NCBI RefSeq assembly: GCF_014696355.1
Contig: NZ_JACJQA010000029.1
Span: 1-54,085, forward strand
DNA from: Pseudanabaena sp. FACHB-1998
Lineage (GTDB): Bacteria; Cyanobacteriota; Cyanobacteriia; Pseudanabaenales; Pseudanabaenaceae
Length of the DNA stretch: 54,085 nt
Direction: 5' to 3'
Shown: positions 27,901-36,833 of the stretch, in pieces
Numbering within the stretch: position 1 is the first letter of the stretch
How the letters are laid out: each line of letters opens with the position of its first letter
Notes under the pieces: model-generated
What the model saw: only the letters and a program-made list of their open reading frames with translations
Databases searched by the model: none
What the model was told of the DNA's origin: nothing
Program-made: the position numbers and the translations under genes

Positions 27901-28907
27901 CAGGAGACATTATCCAAGGGCTACCTCGGATTGAAGAACTTCTTGAAGCCCGTAAGCCCAAGGAAATGTGCGTCCTTGCCCGTACCTCAGGTACTGCCCA
28001 AGTTACCTATGACTCTGACGATAATCCTGAAGTTAAGATTCTTGGTGATGATGGCACATTGGATGATGACTATTCCTTCAATGCTGGTCAGAGTGTGATC
28101 ATCTCCGATGGTCAAAAGGTCTTGGCAGGTGAAGCGATTACCGATGGACCCGCGAATCCCCACGACATTCTCGACATTTACTTCCATGCTTATAAGGAAT
28201 CCCTTGGCGTTCGTCAAGCGGCGCTCATCGGCTTGCAGAAGGTACAAGAGTTCTTGATGAACGAAGTCCAATCGGTATACCAATCTCAAGGGGTTGATAT
28301 TTCCGATAAGCACATTGAAGTAATCGTCAAGCAGATGACCTCCAAGGTACGCATTGAGGATGGTGGCGACACCACTCGTTTACCTGGTGAACTGGTGGAA
28401 CTCCATCAAGTTGAGCAAATCAACGAAGCGATGGATATTACAGGCGGAGCACCTGCGGACTATACGCCTGTGTTGATGGGTATTACCAAGGCTAGTTTGA
28501 ATACCGATAGCTTTATCTCGGCGGCGAGTTTCCAAGAAACCACTCGTGTTCTTACAGAAGCAGCGATCGAAGGTAAATCTGACTGGTTGCGTGGTCTGAA
28601 GGAAAACGTAATTATCGGTCGTCTGATTCCTGCGGGTACTGGCTTCAATGCTTACGATACGCCAATCGTCGATGTGGAGACTGGCTATGAGCCAGACCTT
28701 GGCTATGACGAAGAGGCGGATGATGTGATCATTGATGACAATACTGCTCGTAATTATCAAATCATTGAACCTCGAGTTGAGCCAATCCGTGTCATTGATA
28801 AGCCTCGCAGTCGTCGCAGCTTTGACGATGAGCTAGTGGATGATGATGTGGAATTTGATGATGATGACGAAGAAGAAGATGACGATGATTTCGAGGATGA
28901 GGATTAA
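24927..28907 (+). CDS. rpoC2: RNA polymerase subunit beta-prime (RpoC2)
   Basis: This 1326-residue protein is the C-terminal part of the split beta-prime subunit. It holds the trigger loop ([23 protein letters not shown], residues about 138-160, given in pieces: [16 protein letters not shown]). A zinc site is at [14 protein letters not shown]. The long cyanobacterial insertion of sandwich-barrel hybrid motifs occupies roughly residues 370-1000. A region near [11 protein letters not shown] links back to the core. The last 25 residues are nearly all Asp and Glu. Total length is typical for cyanobacteria. Confidence 0.98.
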   Translation: MADFTISNTDSPEEKKPQRFINRTIDKGQLKKLIAWAFTHYGTTSAANVADQLKALGFRYATQAGISISIDDLQVPASKKALLAAAEQEIEETANRYVRGEITEVERFQKVIDTWNVANENLKDEVVKNFKSNNPLNSVYMMAFSGARGNISQVRQLVGMRGLMADPQGEIIDLPIKTNFREGLTVTEYIISSYGARKGLVDTALRTADSGYLTRRLVDVSQDVIVRENDCGTTRGIRLKAMRDGEKTLIKLSDRLFGRVAAEDIVDPKTGEVIVMRNQEISEDLSLAAQKAGVEEVCVRSAFTCESTRSVCQMCYGWSLAHAELVDIGEAVGIIAAQSIGEPGTQLTMRTFHTGGVFTGEVAEQQRAPHDGVVKYSKKLKVRPMRTRHGEDAFIVESNGDFTLESSEGKRVYAVTQGSTLLVSDGQKVTPNQLMAEVSVTGKTSRKTTEKATKALNTGLAGEVLFSDLAIEEKKDRQGNTSYVARGEKGRVWVLAGEVYNLPPGAEPTVKNESQVHEGDVLAETRLITEHGGVVRLSEEDSRHNREVEIITASVVLDQAIVKEESYQGREHYVLETQGGQSFSLKASPGTKLTNNQVVAELIDDTYHTKSGGIIKFAGVEVAKRSKGKQGYEVVKGGTLLWVPEETHEVNKDASLLMVEENQFIEAGTEVVKDIFSQTAGVVEVFQKNDILREIVIKPGDLHLVDDPQTAMQKNGSLAYPGTEIMPGLTSPELRYVEYLDSTEGPALLLRPVEEYQVPDVPTVPSQESVNQEGRSIGLRAVQRIPYKDGDRVKAIDSVELLKTQLLLEVDTDAPQLAADIEFIPNDKDPGSLRLQLVILESLVIRQDTSGDPAHSNSRTRLLVNDGDRIDPGAVVARTEILCKRAGQIRGIRQGSEVVRRLLVVTEADCITTDCPNPSVKSGDLLRAGDEIGAGVITEESGQVLKVEDGKVVFRIGRPYLVSPGALLQIHDADLVQRGDNIALLVFERAKTGDIIQGLPRIEELLEARKPKEMCVLARTSGTAQVTYDSDDNPEVKILGDDGTLDDDYSFNAGQSVIISDGQKVLAGEAITDGPANPHDILDIYFHAYKESLGVRQAALIGLQKVQEFLMNEVQSVYQSQGVDISDKHIEVIVKQMTSKVRIEDGGDTTRLPGELVELHQVEQINEAMDITGGAPADYTPVLMGITKASLNTDSFISAASFQETTRVLTEAAIEGKSDWLRGLKENVIIGRLIPAGTGFNAYDTPIVDVETGYEPDLGYDEEADDVIIDDNTARNYQIIEPRVEPIRVIDKPRSRRSFDDELVDDDVEFDDDDEEEDDDDFEDED

Positions 28908-28912
28908 TTGAC

Positions 28913-28946
28913 TAAAAGAGGGTTCGCCGACGCGAACCCTCTTTTA
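28913..28946. terminator. Hairpin at end of rpo operon
   Basis: Arms 28913-28927 and 28932-28946 form a 15-bp stem closing on GC-CGAC-GC, with the T-run inside the right arm. It begins six bases after the rpoC2 stop. It is the most probable terminator of the operon. Confidence 0.75.
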
Positions 28947-28950
28947 TGAG

Positions 28951-28993
28951 GAAAAATTTGAAAGTGTTGCAAAGCAACACTTTCAAATTTTTC
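28951..28993. repeat. Perfect palindrome, 20-bp stem, AAA loop
   Basis: Arms 28951-28970 and 28974-28993, tip GCAAAGC. The tail motif follows at 28997-29027 (TTTGAGCGCAGAGCGCTGTA), ending about 27 bases before the purS start. Confidence 0.96.
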
Positions 28994-29053
28994 TTAGTTC
29001 GCCTTTGAGCGCAGAGCGCTGTAAAATTAGACCTAATTACGATCGCAGCAAGC

Positions 29054-29305
29054 ATGAAGTACCAAGCCCGTATATTTGTTACCCTCCGTCCATCAGTACT
29101 CGATCCCGCAGGCACGGCTGTTCAGTCCGCCCTCAAGCAAATGGACTATCACGTTGACTCAGTTCGTATCGGTAAGTATGTAGAAATCATTCTTGATGCA
29201 GATAACGAAACCGAAGCATCTCAGAAACTGGATGAAGCTGCGGATAAGCTATTGGCAAATCCTGTCATCGAAAATTACCGCGTTGAATTAACCCCGATCG
29301 CCTAG
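29054..29305 (+). CDS. purS: Phosphoribosylformylglycinamidine synthase subunit PurS
   Basis: This 83-residue protein is the small subunit that links PurL and PurQ in the three-part enzyme forming formylglycinamidine ribonucleotide in purine synthesis. It shows the family pattern: YQARIFVTLRPSVLDPAGTAVQSALKQM in pieces, the VRIGKYVEI strand, and LLANPVIENYRVE at the end. It starts the purS-purQ-sixA run, with purQ beginning 24 bp after its stop. purL is not in the window. Confidence 0.96.
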   Translation: MKYQARIFVTLRPSVLDPAGTAVQSALKQMDYHVDSVRIGKYVEIILDADNETEASQKLDEAADKLLANPVIENYRVELTPIA

Positions 29306-29329
29306 GAATTAAACATAGGAATTGACAAT

Positions 29330-30028
29330 ATGAAATTTGGTATTCTCGTATTCCCCGGTTCCAACTGCGATCGCGATGTTGCCACGGTTACTAGTGGAAT
29401 TCTGCAACAACCCACTAGATTGATCTGGCATAGTGACACCGATATTAGCGATTGCGATGTAATTGTTGTACCAGGGGGATTTAGCTACGGTGATTATCTA
29501 CGCTGTGGGGCGATCGCCAGATTTGCACCTGTAATGAAATCTTTGCAAGAACACGCCGCCAAAGGTAAATATGTACTGGGCATTTGTAATGGATTCCAGA
29601 TTTTAACTGAATCAGGCTTATTACAAGGCGCATTAGTTAGAAATCGCGATTTACACTTTATTTGCGATCGCGCACCGTTGCGAGTTGAGCGCAATGATTT
29701 AGCTTTTACCAAGAAATATCAAAAGCAACAGGTAATTTCTCTACCAATCGCTCATGGAGAAGGTTGCTATTTTGCGGATCCGGATACTCTTAAAGAACTT
29801 GAAGACAATCATCAAGTTGTATTCCGTTATAGCGATGCGATCGGCAATATCAACGATGCCGCTAATCCTAATGGCTCAATATCCAACATTGCAGGGATTT
29901 GCAATAAACAGGGTAACGTTCTGGGAATGATGCCCCATCCTGAACGTGCTGCTGAAGGGATTTTGGGCGGTACTGATGGTAAGGCTTTATTTGAAGGACT
30001 GCTGGAAGGGTTGTTAGTCAATGCCTAG
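29330..30028 (+). CDS. purQ: Phosphoribosylformylglycinamidine synthase glutaminase subunit PurQ
   Basis: This 232-residue class I amidotransferase supplies ammonia to PurL in purine synthesis. Visible are FPGSNCDRD at the N-terminus, VVPGGFSYGDYLRCGAIA, the nucleophile cysteine in LGICNGFQ, and the catalytic MMPHPERA near the C-terminus. It lies between purS and sixA and overlaps sixA by eight bases, so the three genes are probably co-translated. Confidence 0.97.
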   Translation: MKFGILVFPGSNCDRDVATVTSGILQQPTRLIWHSDTDISDCDVIVVPGGFSYGDYLRCGAIARFAPVMKSLQEHAAKGKYVLGICNGFQILTESGLLQGALVRNRDLHFICDRAPLRVERNDLAFTKKYQKQQVISLPIAHGEGCYFADPDTLKELEDNHQVVFRYSDAIGNINDAANPNGSISNIAGICNKQGNVLGMMPHPERAAEGILGGTDGKALFEGLLEGLLVNA

Positions 30029-30524
30029 CCTTTATTTGATCCGTCATGGCATTGCTGAAGATCGGGAGAATTATGAGGATGATACTCTGCGTCCTTTAAC
30101 CGATGAGGGGCGAAAAAAAACCAAACAAGTTGCCAAGCGTCTTTATGATTTAGGCTTGCGCTTTGACCTATTGCAAACTAGCCCCTTAGTTCGCGCTCAA
30201 CAGACCGCCGAGATATTTACGAATGTCTTTAGTAGTCCTGTGCAGCAATCCTCGGAACTTGCGCCCGAAGGTAACTTTGAAACATGGCTCCAGTGGGCTA
30301 CAGAATGGATTTCTCAGCATCCCCAACCTGCTAGAGCATCTTTAGGGATAATCGGTCATGAACCCGACCTAACTACTTGGGCGGAAATACTGATATGGGG
30401 AGAGTCTAAGGGAGCCTTAGTACTAAAGAAAGCTGGCATTATTGGTTTAGTCTTGCCTGAAACTCAACCTTGGAAAAGCAATGGAATTTTGTTTCTATCG
30501 ATTCCACCCAAGCTACTTATTTGA
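30021..30524 (+). CDS. sixA: Phosphohistidine phosphatase SixA-like
   Basis: This 167-residue protein belongs to the histidine phosphatase (RHG) superfamily. The phosphate-accepting His is in LYLIRHGIAE (residue 9), with SPLVRAQQTAEI and the second catalytic His in IGHEPD. SixA removes phosphate from histidine residues of phosphorelay and phosphotransferase proteins in other bacteria; the target here is unknown. It overlaps purQ by eight bases. The ending lacks other domains. Confidence 0.88.
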   Translation: MPSLYLIRHGIAEDRENYEDDTLRPLTDEGRKKTKQVAKRLYDLGLRFDLLQTSPLVRAQQTAEIFTNVFSSPVQQSSELAPEGNFETWLQWATEWISQHPQPARASLGIIGHEPDLTTWAEILIWGESKGALVLKKAGIIGLVLPETQPWKSNGILFLSIPPKLLI

Positions 30525-30531
30525 GGCAAGA

Positions 30532-30580
30532 AACCCCACAGAGAGAAACAGAGCTTCGCTCTGTTTCTCTCTGTGGGGTT
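30532..30580. repeat. Perfect palindrome, 23-bp stem, TTC loop
   Basis: Arms 30532-30554 and 30558-30580, tip GCTTCGC. It lies between the convergent sixA and CPXCG genes; its right arm covers two bases of the latter's stop codon. It could terminate both transcripts. Confidence 0.97.
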
Positions 30581-30803
30581 AGCTTTCTGGTTCACTATTA
30601 ATTTCAATATCTAGAGTATCTTCGTCAATCTGGACATACAGCACGTTAGGCTGACAGCAAACTTGACAATCCTCGACATAGGACTGCTGTGATCCTGCAC
30701 TTATATCAATAAATGTTGTGTTGGTCTCTCCACAGAAAGCACAGGTATAGTCGGCAGTATCTTGCATATTTTCAGAAATCAGGAGCCTTGATAGTATAGC
30801 CAT
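30579..30803 (-). CDS. CPXCG-motif cysteine-rich protein
   Basis: This small acidic protein of 74 residues has a probable zinc ribbon made of CAFC (about 22-25) and CQVC (about 47-50), with a further Cys after it. The pattern CxxCG...C..CC with VEDCQVCC matches the CPXCG family of uncharacterised bacterial proteins. The first residues (MAILSRLLISENMQD) may not be real; a second ATG at residue 13 would give a product closer to family length. It lies 15 bp downstream of ruvC on the same strand. Confidence 0.8.
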   Translation of the reverse strand: MAILSRLLISENMQDTADYTCAFCGETNTTFIDISAGSQQSYVEDCQVCCQPNVLYVQIDEDTLDIEINSEPES

Positions 30804-30818
30804 ATTTGCTTTTTCTAA

Positions 30819-31286
30819 TCAGGCAATTAACCAACAAGTTAGCGCCGCCGCGATCGCATCTGCCGCATCATCGGGACGAGGAACCGCATCAAGTCCAAGT
30901 TCCCGCTTAACGGCTTCCTGCACATCACTTTTATCCGCATTCCCATGCCCCGTTAAAGCTTGCTTAATCTGCGGTGGTGAGAATTCAATTGGTTCGATTT
31001 TGTGCTGATTTAAGACTAAGACAATTACCCCCCTTGCCTGCGCCACATTCACCAAATTTCCCATCCGATAAAAAAACAGTTTTTCCATTCCTACCACTTG
31101 GGGCTGAAACTGCTCGATTAAGGTATGCATATCTTCGTAAATAGTTTTGAGGCGATCGCCAATGGGTGTTTGTTTTGGGGTGACGATTGTGCCGAATTCC
31201 AATAACTTGGGCGAAGCAGGCTTTTCAACTTCGATTAATCCAAATCCGACAATTGCTAAGCCTGGATCTATTCCTAAAATTTTCAT
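30819..31286 (-). CDS. ruvC: Holliday junction resolvase RuvC
   Basis: This 155-residue enzyme cuts Holliday junctions with the RuvAB complex. The catalytic acids appear in [11 protein letters not shown] (D7), GMEKLFF, and the ending [17 protein letters not shown]. The frame is open upstream to 31370, but the extra 28 residues run into a 41-bp palindrome and do not match the family, so I took the ATG at 31286 (MKILGIDPG). The nearness of a cruciform-cutting enzyme to the longest palindrome is noted but may be chance. Confidence 0.95.
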   Translation of the reverse strand: MKILGIDPGLAIVGFGLIEVEKPASPKLLEFGTIVTPKQTPIGDRLKTIYEDMHTLIEQFQPQVVGMEKLFFYRMGNLVNVAQARGVIVLVLNQHKIEPIEFSPPQIKQALTGHGNADKSDVQEAVKRELGLDAVPRPDDAADAIAAALTCWLIA

Positions 31287-31652
31287 GTAAATAATCTTAT
31301 CAGAATTTGCTGCGTAGTAATTAAGTCTTTGCCGTAAAAAATTTAGATAGTGCGCGGCGATGCCGCGCACTATCTAAATTTTTTACGGCAAAGACTTAAT
31401 TATTAGGAGGATGCTTTATGACAACGTAACGCATCAATTATTAATTACTTAAAAATGGTGGTTTACGCGCTCACTAACCCATTTATCAACATTAAGTTAA
31501 GAGTTTTATTATTAAGTAAAAAAATTTATAAAAAATATTAGGATTTAGACTCAAGGAAGATAAATGAAACATCGCGCACAAACCTCAAGACAGAAAATGT
31601 CTAATCTCAATTGACGAAAAATGTATACCGAAAAGCGTAATTAGGAGAACCT
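31287..31652. other. Divergent ruvC-DUF4189 spacer
   Basis: This spacer contains the 41-bp-stem palindrome (31318-31402). After it come an AGGAGG with a three-codon open frame (ATG at 31418) and an AT-rich stretch. A 16-codon open frame at 31564-31614 is preceded by AAGGAAG. None of these small frames is clearly a gene. Confidence 0.55.
31318..31402. repeat. Perfect palindrome, 41-bp stem, GAT loop (longest in window)
   Basis: Arms 31318-31358 and 31362-31402 are perfect complements over 41 bp, with three more near-matches outside. The tip is GCGATGC. It lies between the divergent ruvC and DUF4189 genes, where no transcript should end. Confidence 0.98.
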
Positions 31653-32009
31653 ATGAAAAAGTATTTAGGATTTGTTGTTGCCACTTTTCTTTTAGTTGAA
31701 GGCTTTGGGGTTGGCTCCGCGATCGCGGGAGACAAGTATGGCGCAGTCGCAACTGGTCCAGATGGAGCCTATGGCTATGCTTACAATTACAATAGTCAAG
31801 ACGAAGCGGAGGCAAGAGCGCTTTATGAGTGCGGTAGTACCTGCTCTGTAAAAGTTTGGTTTGCCAATGCTTGCGGTGCTGTGGCTAAAGGCGGCGGTTA
31901 TTTGGGATGGGCTTGGAATGCTGATGAAACAGCCGCAAAAGCGAATGCTCTAGCTCAATGTGGTAATTCTAGTTGTGAAATTGCAGTTTGGGCATGTACC
32001 GATCGCTAA
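31653..32009 (+). CDS. Secreted DUF4189-type cysteine-rich protein
   Basis: This 118-residue protein starts with a clear Sec signal peptide (MKKYLGFVVATFLLVEGFGVGSAIAG, given here only as its N-terminal MKKYLGFVVATFLLVEG) ending near residue 25. The mature part is two related halves, each with AxAxAxxxC..xC (EAEARALYECGSTCSVKVWF and AAKANALAQCGNSSCEIAVW). Six cysteines suggest disulphides. This matches the DUF4189 domain; function unknown. A strong AGGAG lies just upstream. Confidence 0.82.
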   Translation: MKKYLGFVVATFLLVEGFGVGSAIAGDKYGAVATGPDGAYGYAYNYNSQDEAEARALYECGSTCSVKVWFANACGAVAKGGGYLGWAWNADETAAKANALAQCGNSSCEIAVWACTDR

Positions 32010-32057
32010 TCCGCCTAATAATCACTAAAACATTACCTGTTTAGTCTTTGGTTGGTA

Positions 32058-32108
32058 CAGAAAAATTTTGAAAAAGCTGGTTTAGCCAGCTTTTTCAAAA
32101 TTTTTCTG
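32058..32108. repeat. Perfect palindrome, 23-bp stem
   Basis: Arms 32058-32080 and 32086-32108 with a five-base loop, AT-rich with an AAAAAGCTGG core. It lies downstream of the DUF4189 gene. Confidence 0.95.
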
Positions 32109-32155
32109 GGTTTGAAAGAAATCGCAAAACTTTACATCTTCTCGAAAAATGACAA

Positions 32156-32271
32156 TTATAGCTGTTGCCATTCTTGTGAGGACACAAACCCAGAAGGGAG
32201 TTGCGGCGCGAAGCGCCGCAACTCCCTTCTGGGTTTGTGATTTGTCTTAATACAAGTGACCCCAGCTATAA
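32156..32271. mobile_element. MITE-like element with terminal inverted repeats
   Basis: The ends TTATAGCTG (32156-32164) and CAGCTATAA (32263-32271) are perfect inverted repeats. The following 25-30 bases on each side also pair imperfectly, and the centre is a perfect 27-bp-stem palindrome (32183-32239). The left end resembles CTATAGCGGTTGTCATTTTT at 5870 and the sequence at 41091. It encodes nothing. A non-autonomous element is the likely reading. Confidence 0.6.
32183..32239. repeat. Perfect palindrome, 27-bp stem, GAA loop
   Basis: Arms 32183-32209 and 32213-32239, tip GCGAAGC. It shares GAGTTGCGGCGC (or GGAGTTGCGGCGC) with the palindromes at 45047 and 46188. Confidence 0.97.
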
Positions 32272-32321
32272 AACTATAAAAAGGGAGTAGGCAGTTTGTG
32301 TCCGCTCCCTTTTTATGGTTT
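32271..32321. repeat. Inverted repeat, 17-bp stem
   Basis: Arms 32271-32287 and 32305-32321 pair with one G-T and a 17-base loop. Confidence 0.8.
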
Positions 32322-32391
32322 TATACGATTGCATCAGGCATATAAAAACTTAGTCTGAGATGCTTTTGGGATATCTGTAAGGCTTTTAAGC

Positions 32392-32397
32392 TATAAT
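32392..32397 (+). promoter_or_regulatory. Probable gyrB -10 box
   Basis: A perfect TATAAT lies 136 bp upstream of the gyrB ATG. No good -35 at 16-18 bp spacing is visible. Confidence 0.4.
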
Positions 32398-32457
32398 GGC
32401 AAAGTGTTTTTAGATATTTAATCAAAACACATCCTAAAGCATCATCAAGAGCGCTAT

Positions 32458-32490
32458 CAACAAATCAAAATGACTTTCTTTGATTTGTTG
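32458..32490 (+). repeat. 12-bp stem in gyrB leader
   Basis: Arms 32458-32469 and 32479-32490, nine-base loop, 43 bp before the gyrB ATG. It lies downstream of the proposed -10, so it would be in the mRNA leader. Confidence 0.75.
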
Positions 32491-32502
32491 CCGCAATCTT
32501 AA

Positions 32503-34473
<1,971 letters not shown>

Positions 34474-34476
34474 AAT

Positions 34477-34515
34477 AAAAAAGAGTTGTGAAGCTTTGCT
34501 TCACAACTCTTTTTT
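34477..34515. repeat. Perfect palindrome, 18-bp stem, TTT loop
   Basis: Arms 34477-34494 and 34498-34515, tip GCTTTGC, with a six-T end. Four bases after the gyrB stop; plausible gyrB terminator. Confidence 0.95.
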
Positions 34516-34564
34516 GAATATATAGCAATCTTAAATGAGTCATGGGAAACAAAAGCTTAAAACT

Positions 34565-34580
34565 AGGGGCTTAAGCCCCT
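34565..34580. repeat. 16-bp loopless palindrome
   Basis: AGGGGCTTAAGCCCCT is a perfect palindrome with no loop. It could be a protein-binding site; nothing else is known. Confidence 0.8.
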
Positions 34581-34614
34581 TACCTTTCTCTCAAATGAAA
34601 TAGTATATCCTTGG

Positions 34615-34664
34615 TGTAATCCCAAATGAAGAAATGGCGTACCATTTTTTCATTTGGGATTACA
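34615..34664. repeat. Palindrome, 23-bp stem, one G-T
   Basis: Arms 34615-34637 and 34642-34664 with a four-base loop CGTA. Confidence 0.93.
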
Positions 34665-34675
34665 GTTTATTAAAA

Positions 34676-34750
34676 CTTTTTAAAACTCCAGAAATTTTTC
34701 AAAAGGCTTGCAAAGCAAGCCTTTTGAAAAATTTCTGGAGTTTTAAAAAG
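34676..34750. repeat. Perfect palindrome, 36-bp stem, AAA loop
   Basis: Arms 34676-34711 and 34715-34750 match at all 36 positions, tip GCAAAGC. Second longest stem in the window. It lies between two genes on the same strand, 105 bp upstream of the methyltransferase start. Confidence 0.98.
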
Positions 34751-34854
34751 CCCAAAACGCTCGATCTTCCATAAATCTAAAAATCATAAATGATTTAGGG
34801 ATGTTATATAAATGTAAGTCTTAATGTAAGTCAATTAACAAGAGCTATAAAACT

Positions 34855-35376
34855 ATGCCAAAACTAGACTTTGGGTGCGGACAAAAGAAAACGGCTGGAT
34901 TTATTGGACTAGATGTATTTGAAGGAAAAGATATAGATGTAGTCCATAATTTCAATATATTTCCCTACCCATTTTCAGACAACTATTTTGATGAAATTGT
35001 TTGCAACTCTTCCCTTGAACATGTCGATGATTTTATGCAAACGGTAGTAGAATTACATCGCATTGCTAAGCCAAATGCCTCGATCAAGATTTTTTGTCCG
35101 CATTATTCCAGTGCAGATGCCTATCGAGATCCCACCCATAAAACTTTTTTTGCCTACACAACTTTTAATACATTTGCGGGAGGAGGCTCTTACATTTCTC
35201 CCTATAATGGCATGTTTAAAATTGCCCAACGTAGCTTTGGGCTACCAGAAAACACGGGATTCATAAAAACTTTATTTAAAAAATTCTTTAACTCGATTCC
35301 CGACTTATATGAACATCGTCTTTGTTGGATTTTTCCCGCCCAGACCATCTATTACGAGTTAGTAGTTTTAAAGTAA
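34855..35376 (+). CDS. SAM-dependent methyltransferase (Methyltransf_11 type)
   Basis: This 173-residue protein looks like a class I methyltransferase. The SAM-binding start is LDFGCGQKKTAGFIGLDV, and the later YFDEIVCNSSLEHVDDF plus LHRIAKPNASIKIFCPHY match the motif order of the family. The substrate is unknown. Its neighbour is an O-antigen polymerase-like gene whose ATG shares one base with its stop (TAATG), so the pair is translationally coupled. This suggests work on a surface polysaccharide. Confidence 0.8.
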   Translation: MPKLDFGCGQKKTAGFIGLDVFEGKDIDVVHNFNIFPYPFSDNYFDEIVCNSSLEHVDDFMQTVVELHRIAKPNASIKIFCPHYSSADAYRDPTHKTFFAYTTFNTFAGGGSYISPYNGMFKIAQRSFGLPENTGFIKTLFKKFFNSIPDLYEHRLCWIFPAQTIYYELVVLK

Positions 35377-36833
35377 TGAATCACCATAACGTAACTGTAG
35401 TAAGTGATATTGAGCCGAAAGAGCAAGAATTGCCTTTTTTTAAGCCTGCTGAGGCGTGGGGGCTCATTTTATTGTTCTGCGTCATCACAGCAATATTGCT
35501 ACTAATCGGCGGAGCTGGCTCTAGAGTGCTGAACGTTTCGTTTCCGCTGGGAGCTTTTTTAATTGGATGGCGATTGTATTTTCGCTATCCAATACTTTAT
35601 ACAGGCTTTGTATGGTGGCTATTTTTTCTGACACCCTTAGTTCGTCGGATTGCGGATTGGAAGGCAGGTTCTTTAATCGATCCTAGTCCTATTTTACTAA
35701 CCCCATATTTACCCACGATCATTTCCGCCCATACACTTTATTTCAATATATCGAAAACCAGAGAACAAGGATCGGCTCCTTTTATCCTAGCGATCGCTGG
35801 CGTTATGTATGGATTTTTGATAGGGCTAATTAATAACTCCGATAGAATCCCTTCTGTAACTGTTGCTTTCCTAGAATGGATGAGTCCGATTATATTTGCC
35901 TATCACATATACGTTAATTGGAAACGCTACCCCGAATACGCCCGTAATATCCAACGGGTATTTTTATGGGGAGTAATAGTTATGGGGGTATATGGCATAT
36001 TTCAATTTCTAACTGCTCCCGAATGGGATCGCTTTTGGCTAATCAATTCGCCAATTAAATCTAGTGCAGGTCAGCCAGTTCCTCTAGGAATTAGGGTTTG
36101 GAGTACGATGAATGCCCCCGGTCCATTTGCTTACTATATGGCTGCTGGATTGACTATTTTACTCAATACCAAAAATGCTTTAGTGGTTCCTGCTGCGGGT
36201 TCGGGAGCCTTAGCTTTTTTACTGAGTATAGTGAGAACTAGCTGGATAGGATGGTTTTTGGGAATAATGACTATGATTGGTAGCATAAAGCCTAAACAAA
36301 GAAAAAAACTTTTTCTTTCCTTAATTTGCTTGCTTATATTAATAATTCCGTTAGCAACTATAGAGCCATTCTCTAACACAATTACTGCAAGGATGTCTAC
36401 GCTATCAAATATCAACGAGGATGGTAGCTTTCAGGCTCGCCAATATCTCTATAATGCCTTAATTGACGAGGCTATTGTGAGCTTTGTGGGTAGTGGTATT
36501 GGCACGGCTGAAGGCTATGATAGTGCGGTTTTAGCGATGTTATTTAATCTAGGATGGATAGGCTGTATTCCTTATATTGGTAGCTTAATATTGCTGACGA
36601 TCGCCCTTTTTAATAGCCCTTCAAATTCTAAAGAAATGTTCCCCTCTATAGTTAAGGCGATCGTCTTTCAATCCATATTCTATCTATTTGCAGGAGCTTC
36701 TATGAAAGCAGCAACAGGGATGTTGCTGTGGTCATTTTTATCCTTTGGATTTGCTCAGAGTAAATATCAGTATTACGATCTTCAATTAAAAGCAATGAGT
36801 GCGATCGCCAAAAAAACTGCTAATACTATTTAG
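35376..36833 (+). CDS. O-antigen ligase/polymerase-like membrane protein
   Basis: This hydrophobic protein of 485 residues has about ten to twelve membrane segments. A large hydrophilic loop between about residues 230 and 350 holds WSTMNAPGPFAYYMA and RTSWIGWFLG, in the style of Wzy/WaaL O-antigen ligase proteins. It probably polymerises or transfers a surface glycan. The frame is open to 35322, but the ATG at 35376 overlaps the methyltransferase stop and is the better start. It ends eight bases inside the convergent O-antigen ligase gene. Confidence 0.8.
   Translation: MNHHNVTVVSDIEPKEQELPFFKPAEAWGLILLFCVITAILLLIGGAGSRVLNVSFPLGAFLIGWRLYFRYPILYTGFVWWLFFLTPLVRRIADWKAGSLIDPSPILLTPYLPTIISAHTLYFNISKTREQGSAPFILAIAGVMYGFLIGLINNSDRIPSVTVAFLEWMSPIIFAYHIYVNWKRYPEYARNIQRVFLWGVIVMGVYGIFQFLTAPEWDRFWLINSPIKSSAGQPVPLGIRVWSTMNAPGPFAYYMAAGLTILLNTKNALVVPAAGSGALAFLLSIVRTSWIGWFLGIMTMIGSIKPKQRKKLFLSLICLLILIIPLATIEPFSNTITARMSTLSNINEDGSFQARQYLYNALIDEAIVSFVGSGIGTAEGYDSAVLAMLFNLGWIGCIPYIGSLILLTIALFNSPSNSKEMFPSIVKAIVFQSIFYLFAGASMKAATGMLLWSFLSFGFAQSKYQYYDLQLKAMSAIAKKTANTI

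Larger units (their letters stand above)
34474..34854. other. Spacer after gyrB with four palindromes
   Basis: This 381-bp region has no gene. It holds palindromes at 34477-34515, 34565-34580, 34615-34664 and 34676-34750, then about 100 bp of AT-rich leader to the methyltransferase. Confidence 0.75.

Noticed and set aside
31287-31370. Upstream extension of ruvC
   Set aside because: The extra residues are encoded by palindrome DNA and do not resemble the family; MKILGIDPG at 31286 is the standard start.
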